DNA from: Trueperella bonasi
GTDB lineage: Bacteria; Actinomycetota; Actinomycetes; Actinomycetales; Actinomycetaceae
Direction: 5' to 3'
NCBI RefSeq assembly: GCF_030811535.1
Contig: NZ_JAUSQX010000001.1
Coordinates: 620,001 to 684,000 of the forward strand
Length of the DNA: 64,000 bases
Shown here: positions 1-9,725 of the stretch, one piece after another
Numbering within the stretch: the first letter of the stretch is position 1
Layout: the number at the start of each line of letters is the position of its first letter
Translations under genes and position numbers: made by a program
The notes under the pieces: model-generated
Seen by the model: the letters and a program-made list of their open reading frames with translations, nothing else
Databases searched by the model: none
Told to the model about the DNA's origin: nothing

Positions 1-1455
1 CAAGCTCAGCGTGCCCGCCAGTGCTTCGAAAGCCATAGGATGATGACGTTCAGTGCGGATCCGGGCGAGGTTCGTCAGCGGGTCAAGAAGCCGAACTGCA
101 GAGAGCACCGCCTTGATACGTTTCTTCCGTTCGGGTTCAATTTGGCCTACCCGCGGCGCAAAGTACTGCAGGTCAGCGTCGAAAGCACGCGCGAATCCCT
201 CATTGACGAAACGTACATAGTGTTCGCGCTTGCCCGTGTGGAGCGCCCGCGGCCCGGAAAGCCACGCATCCCACACATCGGCGTTGAGCATAGGAAGCGC
301 CCAGTTGAAACCGAAGTGTTCGTACCCGCGCATCGAGTTATTGATGTAGCGCGGCTGACGGGTCAGCGAATTGATATCCACAAGAACCTTGGCGTTATGT
401 GCCGGGTCATTGGGGATCCACGTTTTTTCGAGATGATCACGCAGGCGCGCTACGAGAGGATCGGGCAAGTCAGCGAGGCTTGTAGCTCCGCGCAAGTGAA
501 AGTGGTGGGCGGCCACGAGTCGCACGGCGTCGTCCACCGAGATCGCAGCGCCGGCCAATCGTTCGTCGTCGTGCTCATTTCCGACGATGGTGTGGCCGGC
601 TAAAACGATTGCGCCGCTCTCGGTTTCTCCATGCAAATCGCCAAGCGCGTACCAGTCTTGGATATGCGGAAGCGCCTCCCCACTCCACGCGTACCGCAGA
701 AAATCTCCCGTTTCAGGTCGAAGCCAGCGTTCCCTCACCACACCCGGCTCAAGCGTGATCCCACGCCACTCATACCCGGCACTCCGCGCTACCTCGCGCG
801 ACACCCGCACCTCCGTAGATCCGGCCGTGCCGTAGGTAAAAGCAAGCACGTTACTCGCGCCAAGTTCGCGTAGCACCATCATGATGAGCCTCGAATCGGC
901 TCCGCCAGAAAGCGGTACAAGCAGTTGCCGTCCGCTGGCCACAATGGGCTCGAAGGCCTTCAGTATGACACGGTAGAAGTACTCCAAGTATTCGTCCGGA
1001 TCCGCGTCGGCTTCTGTATACGAGGTCGCCATGCGGTACTCCGCCACCACACGCCCGGTTGAAATATCGGTCACCGCGCTTGCCCGCGCACTGGAGATTC
1101 CCGCGATGAGCGTCTGCGGACCGAACAGGTAACCGGCGTGCACAAATTCCGCTGCCGCGGCGCGATCAAGGCGGGGGCCACGCATTGCGTCTAACAGTGG
1201 TTCGGCGGTCGAGGAGACGAGCGGATCGGCGTCGTTGCTATATAGAATGGGAAAGCTGCGTAGGTTGTCCGTCACGGCGAAAGTTCCGGCCGTATTCACG
1301 ACGACGGCGGCCCAGTGCCCGCGTTGTGCCAGCGCCCAGTCCACAACTTCCTGACACTCGACATCGATAGGCGTGGTGCCGAGGTTGGCACGCCAGTACA
1401 CTGTTCCGATTCGCTGTTCGTATACGTCCCACAGCTCAGGATCGGCAAGCCTCAT
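1..1455 (-). CDS. Asparagine synthase-like protein, 3' end beyond the window
   Basis: The reading frame starts at an ATG (complement of 1453-1455) and stays open to base 1, giving 485 visible codons with the C-terminus missing. The PP-loop signature SGGADSR at about residues 183-189 marks the ATP-pyrophosphatase domain of asparagine synthases. The first ~120 residues resemble the class II glutaminase fold (for example GTFAVTDNLRSFPILYS), but the protein begins MRLADPEL and lacks the catalytic Cys2, so glutamine hydrolysis is unlikely. Such proteins sit in surface-polysaccharide and peptide-modification clusters, where they may amidate a carboxylate or activate it as an adenylate. The substrate is unknown. 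It is divergent from the GT4 gene that follows, with a ~90 bp gap. Confidence 0.8.
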   Translation of the reverse strand, partial: MRLADPELWDVYEQRIGTVYWRANLGTTPIDVECQEVVDWALAQRGHWAAVVVNTAGTFAVTDNLRSFPILYSNDADPLVSSTAEPLLDAMRGPRLDRAAAAEFVHAGYLFGPQTLIAGISSARASAVTDISTGRVVAEYRMATSYTEADADPDEYLEYFYRVILKAFEPIVASGRQLLVPLSGGADSRLIMMVLRELGASNVLAFTYGTAGSTEVRVSREVARSAGYEWRGITLEPGVVRERWLRPETGDFLRYAWSGEALPHIQDWYALGDLHGETESGAIVLAGHTIVGNEHDDERLAGAAISVDDAVRLVAAHHFHLRGATSLADLPDPLVARLRDHLEKTWIPNDPAHNAKVLVDINSLTRQPRYINNSMRGYEHFGFNWALPMLNADVWDAWLSGPRALHTGKREHYVRFVNEGFARAFDADLQYFAPRVGQIEPERKKRIKAVLSAVRLLDPLTNLARIRTERHHPMAFEALAGTLSL

Positions 1456-1547
1456 GTTCCCCGCGTTCCTCTCAGTTTCGCTGTGGCCATACTAGTATGT
1501 ATCTACGTCGGAGTTCGAATACCTCAGCCATTGAGAACGGAGTGCAC

Positions 1548-2639
1548 GTGCGCGTAGTCATGGTTACATCGTGGTTCCCCACCACGAAGAACCCCTCCTC
1601 GGGTTCCTTCGTGGTCAAAGATTGCCAGGCTCTCGCCCACGCCGGTGCTGACCTGTCGGTCGTTCATCTCGTGGCTCCGAACCTCGACGATGGCACCCGG
1701 CACACCACGGTACAGGGGATTCAAACAGCGCGTATCCCGATGGCCACGAACAATCCGTTGGCCATTGCCTGGGCTCGCCTTTTGCTCCAGCCATACATTG
1801 CCTCGGCGGATATCGTGCACACGCAGGCGATCTCAGCCATAGAACCCTTCGTCTTCCGCCGCCCAGGCAAACCGTGGGTACACACCGAACATTGGTCGGG
1901 CATTTCCAACCCGCATAACCTCTCCCCAACGTGGCAGAAACTCCAACCAGTGCTCAAACAACTTGAACGTTTGCCTGACGTCGTCGTAGCCGTTAATAAC
2001 TATCTTGCCGAGCCGATCCGCGCGGTCCGTGGAAAAAAACCAGTCGCGGTGATCCCGTGCCAAGTGCCAAGCCCCGCGCAGCTCGTGGAGCGCAGACCTG
2101 TGCGCGCCCCCTTACGGCTGATTTCCACCGGCGGGTTGGTGCCCGGCAAACGCCCACTTCTTGCGGTGCAGACTCTGGCCGAGTTGCGCGAACGCGGGCG
2201 AACAGCCGAGCTCACGTGGCTCGGTGACGGGCCGCTACGCACCGAGGTTGAACAGCTCGCCGTGCGCCTCGGCGTCACAGTTTCCCTACTTGGCCACGTC
2301 TCGGCCGAGGACGTGCGCCGCCATCTTGGCGATGCCGATATGTTTATCGGCCCGAGTGAGGGCGAGAATTTCTTCGTTTCAGCGGCCGAGGCGATAGTCA
2401 ACGGCCGTCCGCTCGTCGTCGGTGATGTCGGCGGGCACGGCGAATATATCTCGCCTGCTGTGGGCGAGCTGGTGTCCGGGGAGGATCCGGCAGACTATGC
2501 CGCGGCCGTTCTGCGCGTTGATGAGCGTACGGATGCGTTGAGTGCAGCCGATATCGCGGCTACAATCGGGGAACGTTTTTCATCTACCACGGTAGCAGGC
2601 GCTTACCTCGAGCTCTACGACCACCTCGCTTCCCGCTAG
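1548..2639 (+). CDS. Glycosyltransferase family 4 (GT-B fold)
   Basis: A 363-residue GT-B enzyme. The N-terminal half has the MVTSWFPTTKNPSSGSF start typical of GT4, including a glycine-rich acceptor loop. The C-terminal donor domain has the pattern STGGLVPGKRP and then GPSEGENFFVSAAEAIVNG, matching the E-x7-E motif region that binds the nucleotide sugar. An upstream in-frame codon allows a start at 1497, but GTG at 1548 has ACGGAG five bases upstream and begins where homology would be expected; GTG 1542 is an alternative. It is followed after 8 bp by another glycosyltransferase. It probably adds a sugar to the lipid-linked repeat unit of a surface polymer; the sugar is unknown. Confidence 0.85.
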   Translation: MRVVMVTSWFPTTKNPSSGSFVVKDCQALAHAGADLSVVHLVAPNLDDGTRHTTVQGIQTARIPMATNNPLAIAWARLLLQPYIASADIVHTQAISAIEPFVFRRPGKPWVHTEHWSGISNPHNLSPTWQKLQPVLKQLERLPDVVVAVNNYLAEPIRAVRGKKPVAVIPCQVPSPAQLVERRPVRAPLRLISTGGLVPGKRPLLAVQTLAELRERGRTAELTWLGDGPLRTEVEQLAVRLGVTVSLLGHVSAEDVRRHLGDADMFIGPSEGENFFVSAAEAIVNGRPLVVGDVGGHGEYISPAVGELVSGEDPADYAAAVLRVDERTDALSAADIAATIGERFSSTTVAGAYLELYDHLASR

Positions 2640-2647
2640 GAGGAACT

Positions 2648-3724
2648 ATGGACGCGATGATTTTTCACGCTGCCTACCGGCTTAACCCTAATTCGGTGTC
2701 GGCATCGGCAATTCGCCCGCGGCGCATGAAACAAGCTTTCGCTGATGCCGACTATGAGGTTTTCGATCTCACGGGTACGGCGGCAGAGCGGCGCCACAAA
2801 TTCCGTGAGTTAAGAACGGCCGTGCGTGAAGGTAAGCGCTTTTCCTTCATGTACTCCGAATCGGCAACTATCCCACCGATGATCGGAGATCCCAATCATT
2901 TCCCACACCCGTTCTTGGACGCGCAAATCTTTCGATTTCTCAAAAATCAGGGCATTCCGCAGGCGGTTTTCTACCGCGATATTTACTGGCGTTTCCCCGA
3001 CTACGTGGAGCGAGTTGGGCGGCTGCTGGCCACAGTGATGCGCCCGATGTATTTGGCAGAGCTTGCGCTGTACAAGAAGTACATGACGAAGGTGTACGTG
3101 CCCTCACAGCAAATGGCCACGTACATTCCCGAGTTGAACGGCATTGACGTGGGCGCACTTCCACCGGGAGGTTATAACACCGACGCCTCAGCCTCGGCTC
3201 ACCCAATCAACCTGCTATATGTGGGTGGAATCGGACCACACTATCAGCTCGACGAGCTTGTGGCTGCAGTGAAGGTTCTGCCGGACGTATCGTTGACGAT
3301 CTGTACCAGTGCGGATGGCTGGGCGGGTGTGGCCGATCAGTACGCCGTCGAGGGATTTTCGAATATCGACGTGGTGCATCGCAGCGGGGATGGCCTTCAT
3401 CAACTTTTCCAACGCTCGAATATCGCAGTCATCATGGTCAAGCCTTCGGAGTACTGGGGCTTTGCAGTGCCGGTGAAACTCTTCGAATACGTCAACTACG
3501 GAAAACCTGTTTTGGTTTCACGCGGAACACTTGCTGGCGAGCTCGTAGAATCTCATGGATGGGGTTGGGTAATCGACAACGACCGTACGGAAATCACCAG
3601 CGCGCTCAGTGAGTTAGCGGCAAATCCGGCGCAGATTGATGCCGCTGCGAAGCAGGTGATGGCTGATCGCGGCGGACACACCTGGCTGGCACGTGCCGAG
3701 CAGGTTGCGGAGGATCTGAGCTAA
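2648..3724 (+). CDS. Glycosyltransferase, GT4-like
   Basis: A 358-residue protein with a strong AGGAGG ribosome site overlapping the stop of the previous gene. The N-terminus (FHAAYRLNPNSVSASAIRPR) is the acceptor side and the C-terminus has NLLYVGGIGPHYQLDELV and a VPVKLFEYVNYGKPVLVS segment, the usual donor-binding region of GT-B enzymes. The pair with the upstream GT4 looks like an operon, so both probably act on the same glycan. The gene overlaps the 3' end of the converging flippase gene by 4 bp. Donor and acceptor cannot be read from the sequence. Confidence 0.82.
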   Translation: MDAMIFHAAYRLNPNSVSASAIRPRRMKQAFADADYEVFDLTGTAAERRHKFRELRTAVREGKRFSFMYSESATIPPMIGDPNHFPHPFLDAQIFRFLKNQGIPQAVFYRDIYWRFPDYVERVGRLLATVMRPMYLAELALYKKYMTKVYVPSQQMATYIPELNGIDVGALPPGGYNTDASASAHPINLLYVGGIGPHYQLDELVAAVKVLPDVSLTICTSADGWAGVADQYAVEGFSNIDVVHRSGDGLHQLFQRSNIAVIMVKPSEYWGFAVPVKLFEYVNYGKPVLVSRGTLAGELVESHGWGWVIDNDRTEITSALSELAANPAQIDAAAKQVMADRGGHTWLARAEQVAEDLS

Positions 3725-5040
3725 CTTTGCGGCCGGATCTCATCCTCCGACTGCGCGTCTTCTGCTCGCCGCGCGTCATAACGCCGCGCGGCGAGCACTG
3801 CCATGATGAGCATGCCGGCCAGTAGCGCGGCGTTAACGCAGGACATGACCCAGACAGTCGCGAGCATGCTCCACGGTGAGAGCGCGAGCACACCGAGAGT
3901 GGCCACTGTGTAGATCGTAGAAAACACGAGCATCCATTTCTGGGTGTCTGTGACAATAAAGATGTTTGAAATGGGCGAGGTCATGACCAGCATAAACATC
4001 CAGGGCGTGATCGCCTGCGCGAAGTAGCCTGCCTGATCCCATTGCGGACCAAAGACAAACGGAAAGAGCCACGGGGCAATGAGACCGAGGACGAGAAACG
4101 GAAGGAAACCGACCATGCCCAGTTTCTTAACCGCCTCTTTGACGAGCGGAGTCATCTCCCCCGGTTTGATGGTCGCGAGCCGCTGGTAAAACACTTGGGT
4201 TACGGAGGCGGTGACGAAGCCGAGCGGCACCTGCATCATCCGATAGGCCTGACTATATTGGCCTACCACGTTCGCTCCCGCGAGGCCAATGATCATGATG
4301 ATTCCGTTTGAGCGTACGCCATCAACCAGTGCTGTCGGAGCGTTGTAAATGGGCATGCGCCAATACTTCTTGGCCATCTGCCAACAAGTTGGTGCGTCCG
4401 TGAGATCAACTGGTTCGTCACTGCGGTTTTGATGGGTAAGGAATGCGAGGGCGAGGAGCTGGCCGAGGATCGTACCAACCAACAGACCTCTAAAATCCGG
4501 GAGCAGTTTATATAGCGCCAGCTGAAAAATCGCCACGCCCGTTGTTTGTAGTACGCGGTTGTATGCGATGACCTTGTAGCGCGTTTTGCGCGTGTACCAG
4601 AACTGCAGGTTCGCGGCTTGTGACGTGAGATAGGTGAGGATACCCGCCGTCCACATCCACTGCCCCAACATGTGTGAGTCGTAATGCTTCTCAAACCAAC
4701 TCGACATGACAAGCAAGACAAGCGCACTCAGCAGGGAAACGACGACGATCGACCTTCGCGCGAGCTTCATGATGACACGTGCGTGCGAATCCTGCTCTGG
4801 CAAAACTATTGCCAGATCATATCTTGATGCTGCCACCGTAACGAGAACGGCAACAATTGCCTGAATGATCCCGAACAGGCCAAAAGCCTCCGGTGAGTAG
4901 AGCCAGGCCAGCGGGATGGCCAAGATGATTCCTACTGCCTGCGCGGCAGCTGTTCCCGACACCAAGGTGAGCACGTTCTTGAGAAACGGACGGGAGTCGA
5001 GGCTCTTGAGTAAACGCGAGCGGAAACTTCGGGATGTCAT
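3721..5040 (-). CDS. Wzx-like oligosaccharide flippase
   Basis: A 439-residue polytopic protein with about 12 hydrophobic segments and a MATE/Wzx-like start (NVLTLVSGTAAAQAVGIILA). The middle has VDGVRSNGIIMIIGLAGANV and GQYSQAYRMMQVPLGFV, typical of the polysaccharide transporter family that flips undecaprenyl-pyrophosphate-linked repeat units to the outside. The C-terminal tail (RRYDARRAEDAQSEDE) is charged and cytoplasmic. It sits between glycosyltransferases and the membrane-protein cassette, which fits a Wzx/Wzy-type or LCP-dependent surface polymer. No Wzy is obvious, although the 544-residue neighbour could fill that role. Confidence 0.87.
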   Translation of the reverse strand: MTSRSFRSRLLKSLDSRPFLKNVLTLVSGTAAAQAVGIILAIPLAWLYSPEAFGLFGIIQAIVAVLVTVAASRYDLAIVLPEQDSHARVIMKLARRSIVVVSLLSALVLLVMSSWFEKHYDSHMLGQWMWTAGILTYLTSQAANLQFWYTRKTRYKVIAYNRVLQTTGVAIFQLALYKLLPDFRGLLVGTILGQLLALAFLTHQNRSDEPVDLTDAPTCWQMAKKYWRMPIYNAPTALVDGVRSNGIIMIIGLAGANVVGQYSQAYRMMQVPLGFVTASVTQVFYQRLATIKPGEMTPLVKEAVKKLGMVGFLPFLVLGLIAPWLFPFVFGPQWDQAGYFAQAITPWMFMLVMTSPISNIFIVTDTQKWMLVFSTIYTVATLGVLALSPWSMLATVWVMSCVNAALLAGMLIMAVLAARRYDARRAEDAQSEDEIRPQS

Positions 5041-5073
5041 TGTTTCAGGCTAGCACCGTTTCATTCCTTGGAA

Positions 5074-6708
5074 TCATTCCTGTAGTTCGTGCACGATGGC
5101 GGAAGCCGGCACGTCGTAATACTGACCTAGAAGCTCCGGCGCGTCAGCAAATTCGCCGATGTAGTACGATCCGTTGCTATGTTTTATAGGCATTTCGCGT
5201 GGCAGGTGTATCGTCGAGATATTGCCTTCCTTATATTCACGCACCTGAGCTGGGAAAGTAGCCCACGTTGCTTTGTTGATCCGATAATCGGTGACTGTGA
5301 AGTAACCCGCCCTAAATGAAGGCCCGACGACAGCAGCAAAAATTAAGAGACAGGCCGCCGCGCTGTAGTTCGCGCCCTGAGCGTGCGGGTTCTGAGTTGA
5401 GATTGCGGGCGAGTACATGAAGGCCACCGCAGCCGTCGTGAAAAGAAGAAAAAATAAGAAAAAGTAGGTTTGGCGCCCTTGAGGCGTTCCGAGGTACATC
5501 GGAAGAATAAACGCGGTTGGGGCTAAGATCCAGAGCGCTGCCGGGATACCATGAGCGTGATTTCGCCATAACAGCACCGCCTGCGTTACGAACAACGCGG
5601 CTAGGATGCTCACCAGCACGAGGAAGACGAGTGTACGCTTCGTGCAGAAAACTACCTCAATATCTGCGCGCGTGGCTATTTGAGCGTTCGTATTAATTGT
5701 ACGGCTCACAACGAGTGTAAGCGCTGTGGTTACCCCTTGCACACAGAGTATCTTTCGGCTTAAACCTGTGTGCTGTGCAAACCTTTCGGATTCCCACCAC
5801 ATGTACACCGAGTATGCGATGGCGAACATAACTACGGCTATGAACTGGATATTTGTCATCCCCACAAGTGCCCGAATGGCCAACATAAGCTGACGCTCGA
5901 GTGTGGAAAGCTCATCAAATACCGCGGGCTGCCATACCCGTTCCGAACGCGAATACAGACCGGGGGTGAGAAAGCGCAGTGCGCTCAAAACTAAAACTAC
6001 CACCGAGTACCACCTGAAGCGACTGGTTCTCCCCCTGGAAAAGACGACGGTGGCACTGACGAATCCGAATATAACGAGACCGACTATTTCGTTCCACAAG
6101 CCGCCAATTATGGCAAGAACGACAGATAGAGCTGCCCAAGTATTCCATCTTCTTCCGGACGTGTTCCGCGCCGAATACAGCTTGGTATGCAAAGTCAAAA
6201 ACGCGAAAAGGAGCGCGCTTCCTCCGAAATATCCGATAGTTGCTGACATGAAGAACACGGTAGACTCTGCATAGTCAGGCTCGTGAGCCACACTCACCCA
6301 CACGAACATTGCTGCCGTTACGAGCATTGTCAGATCACGCACCACGGTCGGAACCGCCTGATCGTCTCGGGCTCTAATCTTCACAAGTTCCCGGAGGAGT
6401 GCCCACACGCTCACGGAAAAAGCGGTAAGAATAAGCGCCATGATCGGGCCGATCAGGCCCTGCGTTGAGAAGATCAGCTGCGCCGCGCCGTCGGCGATCC
6501 GTCCGTTGCGATCCACCAGATCGTCCCATGTTGACGCCAGCACGGATCGTAAACTCGTTTTCCCGAACGCGTGTCCACTGCGGGTCGCCCACAACAGATC
6601 GTCGCGAGACGGTATTGGATTGGTCCAGATCCACAGCCACACGACGAATACGAGACCCCAGAAGATCCCGATGAATCTTACGCGGCCCGCGCTTGTTTTA
6701 GGCCTCAT
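5074..6708 (-). CDS. Polytopic membrane protein, DUF6056-like
   Basis: A 544-residue protein with roughly 11-13 hydrophobic helices. The N-terminus has NPIPSRDDLLWATRSGHAF and then LVDRNGRIADGA, a D-x-x-N-G-R region resembling the DUF6056 / GtrII-like group of glucosyl-transfer membrane proteins. A C-terminal ~60-residue soluble tail is extracytoplasmic. The ATG at 6708 lies inside the end of the YfhO gene (11 bp overlap), with AAGGAT upstream, so the two are probably translationally coupled. A GT-C glycosyltransferase or a polymerase acting on lipid-linked sugars outside the membrane is plausible. The family assignment is from memory. Confidence 0.6.
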   Translation of the reverse strand: MRPKTSAGRVRFIGIFWGLVFVVWLWIWTNPIPSRDDLLWATRSGHAFGKTSLRSVLASTWDDLVDRNGRIADGAAQLIFSTQGLIGPIMALILTAFSVSVWALLRELVKIRARDDQAVPTVVRDLTMLVTAAMFVWVSVAHEPDYAESTVFFMSATIGYFGGSALLFAFLTLHTKLYSARNTSGRRWNTWAALSVVLAIIGGLWNEIVGLVIFGFVSATVVFSRGRTSRFRWYSVVVLVLSALRFLTPGLYSRSERVWQPAVFDELSTLERQLMLAIRALVGMTNIQFIAVVMFAIAYSVYMWWESERFAQHTGLSRKILCVQGVTTALTLVVSRTINTNAQIATRADIEVVFCTKRTLVFLVLVSILAALFVTQAVLLWRNHAHGIPAALWILAPTAFILPMYLGTPQGRQTYFFLFFLLFTTAAVAFMYSPAISTQNPHAQGANYSAAACLLIFAAVVGPSFRAGYFTVTDYRINKATWATFPAQVREYKEGNISTIHLPREMPIKHSNGSYYIGEFADAPELLGQYYDVPASAIVHELQE

Positions 6709-9262
6709 GGGTATCCTTAATTCTTATCCGCGAATGCCACGTCAATGCAGACAACGCCCCCAATGATGCCAGCCCCAGAAGAACTCCAACTCTTAGTCCG
6801 GGTTGCTCGAACGTGCAATCGATGCTCGTTGCATCAGTGATCTTAGTAGAGAGGAAACCGCTCAGCGGGTCAATGTCGCTGCGATGGCCATCAGCATCGC
6901 ACTGCCATCCTTCAACAGCTGGGGTAGCAACGACGAGACGACCACTTGTTGGGGAATCGAAAGAGGCGGAGACTCGCCCCGGAGAGATATCAAGGTCAGC
7001 TGGAACAGTGAGCGATTCATACGCAGCCTGCAGTGCATCGATGTCTAAACAACCGACATGCAGCGTTTCACCTAAGACTTGGCTCTCCCCGAGTGTCATG
7101 CCGAACCGCTGTGAATCATCGAGTGCCCGGCCGCTTTCTCCCAGAATCCCAATAGTCGATTTCTCCACACCTTCAAGCGCAGACATTGACACTGGCAAGT
7201 CGGCCGACGGGGTGACGCTGTAATTCACCGGAGCAGCGAACACTATCGTTCGGGGCTTGCAATGTGTGATGATTTCGTACGTCTGCCCTTCTTCTACCTT
7301 GACAGGCTCACTGATTCGTTCCCCTTCTAGATCAATATCTGGGAAGTTGTAAACTGCTGGCGCGTTTGCCAGCGCTGCACGACGTTCGTATATCGACGGC
7401 ACCGTTCCTTCCTCGGGATTAGCAGAATCCGCCTGCACTCTCACCATCGGGTAGACAGGGAGTTCGCCAACGCCAGCAGCGGCCACGATCCCGGCCACCA
7501 GTGAGTCATGCGGCATATACGTAAACCTTCCACCGCTGCCATGCAAGAAACCAATGCCTGTTACAGCGTCTACATATTCGGAAGTCGCCGTCGTTGAATA
7601 GTAGTCAGTGCCAGGATAGTGATAACGGGCGCTCATATTATCGCTCAGCCACCATTTTTCATCATCGACGATCCTCTTTCCATAGCGGTGCTGCGGCCAT
7701 GACTGACTAACCTCTCGTGCAACGTGCTGATAAATCTGCGCTTCACTTGCTGAGCTAAACGGCGCCTCCCTAAAGAATCCATTTCTAAAATTATGTGCTG
7801 CGAAGACACCCGTCCCACCGATTTCCGCGACCGTAGTAACTAAAATAAGGGCACTTGCCGATGCTCTGCCTAATTTCGCTGGGGTACCGAATCGTTGGGC
7901 GCACATATGGACGACAATTAACGCGGCCGCAATAATGCCTGAGTACAACACAATTCGGCCTGCATACCCCTGTTGTAAATGCTCCGAGACGGTTGGTTTA
8001 CCTACAACGAGCACGATGAGTAGAACACCCGCTAAAACGGCACCTATTTTTGCAACGCTGATTCCTTTCGTTTCCAGTCTGTCCTTGCCACCGATTGCCG
8101 GCCCGCCTTTGGACTCCACTGCTAACGCCGCCGTGACGACAAGCCAGGCAGTTACCACAAACGTCCAGCGATATGCTGAACCGTGCGGGAATTGGAAGAT
8201 ATTCCAAACTAGTAAGAGCGGTTTCATCACCAAGGAAAGCAGCAAGAAAATTGATCCGCCGAGCCAAGCCATCTTGAAGCGCAAGCTGAGGTCACGCGTC
8301 AGCAGGAACGCACACGCGAGTAAAATCGCAAGTATGCCCACATAGACAATAGGCGTCGCATAGATGTCATACGTGAACGGTAAGAATCTTCGCGCCACGT
8401 CACCCAGCGGGGGTGGTGTCAAGCTCTCCGGACTCTCCAGTCCTACTCCCATTGAAAGAGAACGCAGGACTGGTATGAAGGTCGGGGCAGTCAGTAACAC
8501 CCCTAGCAAACCAACAAACACGAAACGGCTGACATTGCGTACAGCTTGTCTCGGCTTGTCAATTCCTATTGCGAGAACTATGCAGAATAGACCAGCGACC
8601 AAGCTTGCCATATATGCGACGTAGTAGTTCGACCACCACACCAAGCCTACGGCGAGTCCTGCCCATATCCAGCGCGGATGCGGTTTGCGCATTTCCAAAA
8701 CAGCCAGGAATAGTAGTGGGACCCCATAGAGCACATCAAGCCACTGCAAGCTAACATAGCCCTGCTCGAAAATCCATGAGCTTGCCCCGTATGATACTGA
8801 TAAAGCCAGCGGGATAGCTCCTGTCAGCCCCCTGCGTAACCGCATAATTAACAGCCGCATAACGCCTGCAGCAAGCGACGCTCTCAAGATGATTATTATT
8901 GTCATGCCCAAAAGAATTTGGTTTTGCGGAAACAATGCTATGAGGAAGGTCCACGGGCCGCCCAGGTACGTCGCATAATCGGGTAAGGCAGGCAGACCTA
9001 AGCCAAGATCCCACGAGAAAGTGAAACCTGACATGTTGCCGTCGACTATCACTTCCCTGAACCGTGAATAAAAGGGCAGGTATTGGGTGGCAAAGTCACC
9101 GATGGCTCCACTTTTTCCCAAAAAAGGAACCACGTTAGACCGCCACCGGACGAACAGGTGCAGGGCAAAAGTGGCAAGGAAGCTGGTAAAAAACAGTGTG
9201 ACAGGATGGAAGCGGAGGTCACGTTTGCTGGCCAAAGCGTCAAGAGTATGCACCTGGTTCAT
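6698..9262 (-). CDS. YfhO family membrane protein (GT-C-like)
   Basis: An 854-residue protein: about 12-14 membrane helices in the first ~500 residues, then a large extracytoplasmic domain, then a last helix near the C-terminus. The early loop has AIGDFATQYLPFYSRFREVI and a WDLGLGLP segment, both characteristic of YfhO proteins, which in Firmicutes glycosylate teichoic acids using polyprenyl-phosphate sugars. A longer frame starts at TTG 9340 and would overlap gtrA, but ATG 9262 has AAGGAAAG upstream and is preferred. In this cassette YfhO would be the transferase that uses the lipid-sugar made by GtrB and flipped by GtrA; this is inference. Confidence 0.85.
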   Translation of the reverse strand: MNQVHTLDALASKRDLRFHPVTLFFTSFLATFALHLFVRWRSNVVPFLGKSGAIGDFATQYLPFYSRFREVIVDGNMSGFTFSWDLGLGLPALPDYATYLGGPWTFLIALFPQNQILLGMTIIIILRASLAAGVMRLLIMRLRRGLTGAIPLALSVSYGASSWIFEQGYVSLQWLDVLYGVPLLFLAVLEMRKPHPRWIWAGLAVGLVWWSNYYVAYMASLVAGLFCIVLAIGIDKPRQAVRNVSRFVFVGLLGVLLTAPTFIPVLRSLSMGVGLESPESLTPPPLGDVARRFLPFTYDIYATPIVYVGILAILLACAFLLTRDLSLRFKMAWLGGSIFLLLSLVMKPLLLVWNIFQFPHGSAYRWTFVVTAWLVVTAALAVESKGGPAIGGKDRLETKGISVAKIGAVLAGVLLIVLVVGKPTVSEHLQQGYAGRIVLYSGIIAAALIVVHMCAQRFGTPAKLGRASASALILVTTVAEIGGTGVFAAHNFRNGFFREAPFSSASEAQIYQHVAREVSQSWPQHRYGKRIVDDEKWWLSDNMSARYHYPGTDYYSTTATSEYVDAVTGIGFLHGSGGRFTYMPHDSLVAGIVAAAGVGELPVYPMVRVQADSANPEEGTVPSIYERRAALANAPAVYNFPDIDLEGERISEPVKVEEGQTYEIITHCKPRTIVFAAPVNYSVTPSADLPVSMSALEGVEKSTIGILGESGRALDDSQRFGMTLGESQVLGETLHVGCLDIDALQAAYESLTVPADLDISPGRVSASFDSPTSGRLVVATPAVEGWQCDADGHRSDIDPLSGFLSTKITDATSIDCTFEQPGLRVGVLLGLASLGALSALTWHSRIRIKDTHEA

Positions 9263-9311
9263 CGAGTTCTTTCCTTGTCGCTGTTCCGCTCCGCAAAGCT
9301 CAAGGGCTGAT

Positions 9312-9725
9312 TCATTTTCTAGACGGTTCATCTCGATCAAGAATAAGAGTTGTCAATGAAAAGGTAATTGGAATAGCCAAGATCCCCATAATCAAAGTCG
9401 CATATCGTTCATCAACGTGTAGTGTCTCCACAAGAAAGATAGAGCCCAACGACGTGAAAATGAGATTAACGATTGATGTTAGCGGGAATTGGAAAAACTT
9501 TCGCCACGTTGGGCGCACGCGATAGGTGAAGTACGAATTCATAAAGAACGAAAACACCACAGACACCACCCAAGCGAGCAAGTGTGCTGGAAGATAATGA
9601 AGTACTAGGAGAAAAAGCCGGTAGCTAAGATAGTAGACAGCGGTGTTCGCAACCCCAGTTATGCCGAATCTGACAAGCTGCCCGAACCTGGTTCTCATAC
9701 CTTTCGGCTCTTTTTTACTCGTCAC
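9312..9725 (-). CDS. GtrA-like flippase protein
   Basis: A 137-residue protein of four membrane helices with the GtrA family pattern: LVRFGITGVANTAVYYLSYR at the start, then a central SFFMNSYFTYR motif. GtrA proteins are thought to flip polyprenyl-phosphate-linked sugars made by GtrB to the outer face. The GTG start at 9725 has GAGGAAG six bases upstream and overlaps the gtrB-like gene by 11 bp; ATG 9698 would be a shorter alternative. The order gtrB-gtrA-yfhO on one strand with tight spacing points to one operon. Confidence 0.88.
   Translation of the reverse strand: MTSKKEPKGMRTRFGQLVRFGITGVANTAVYYLSYRLFLLVLHYLPAHLLAWVVSVVFSFFMNSYFTYRVRPTWRKFFQFPLTSIVNLIFTSLGSIFLVETLHVDERYATLIMGILAIPITFSLTTLILDRDEPSRK

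Noticed and set aside
40-603. 187-codon + strand ORF at the left edge
   Set aside because: It is antisense to the asparagine-synthase-like gene, whose PP-loop motif and frame are clear.
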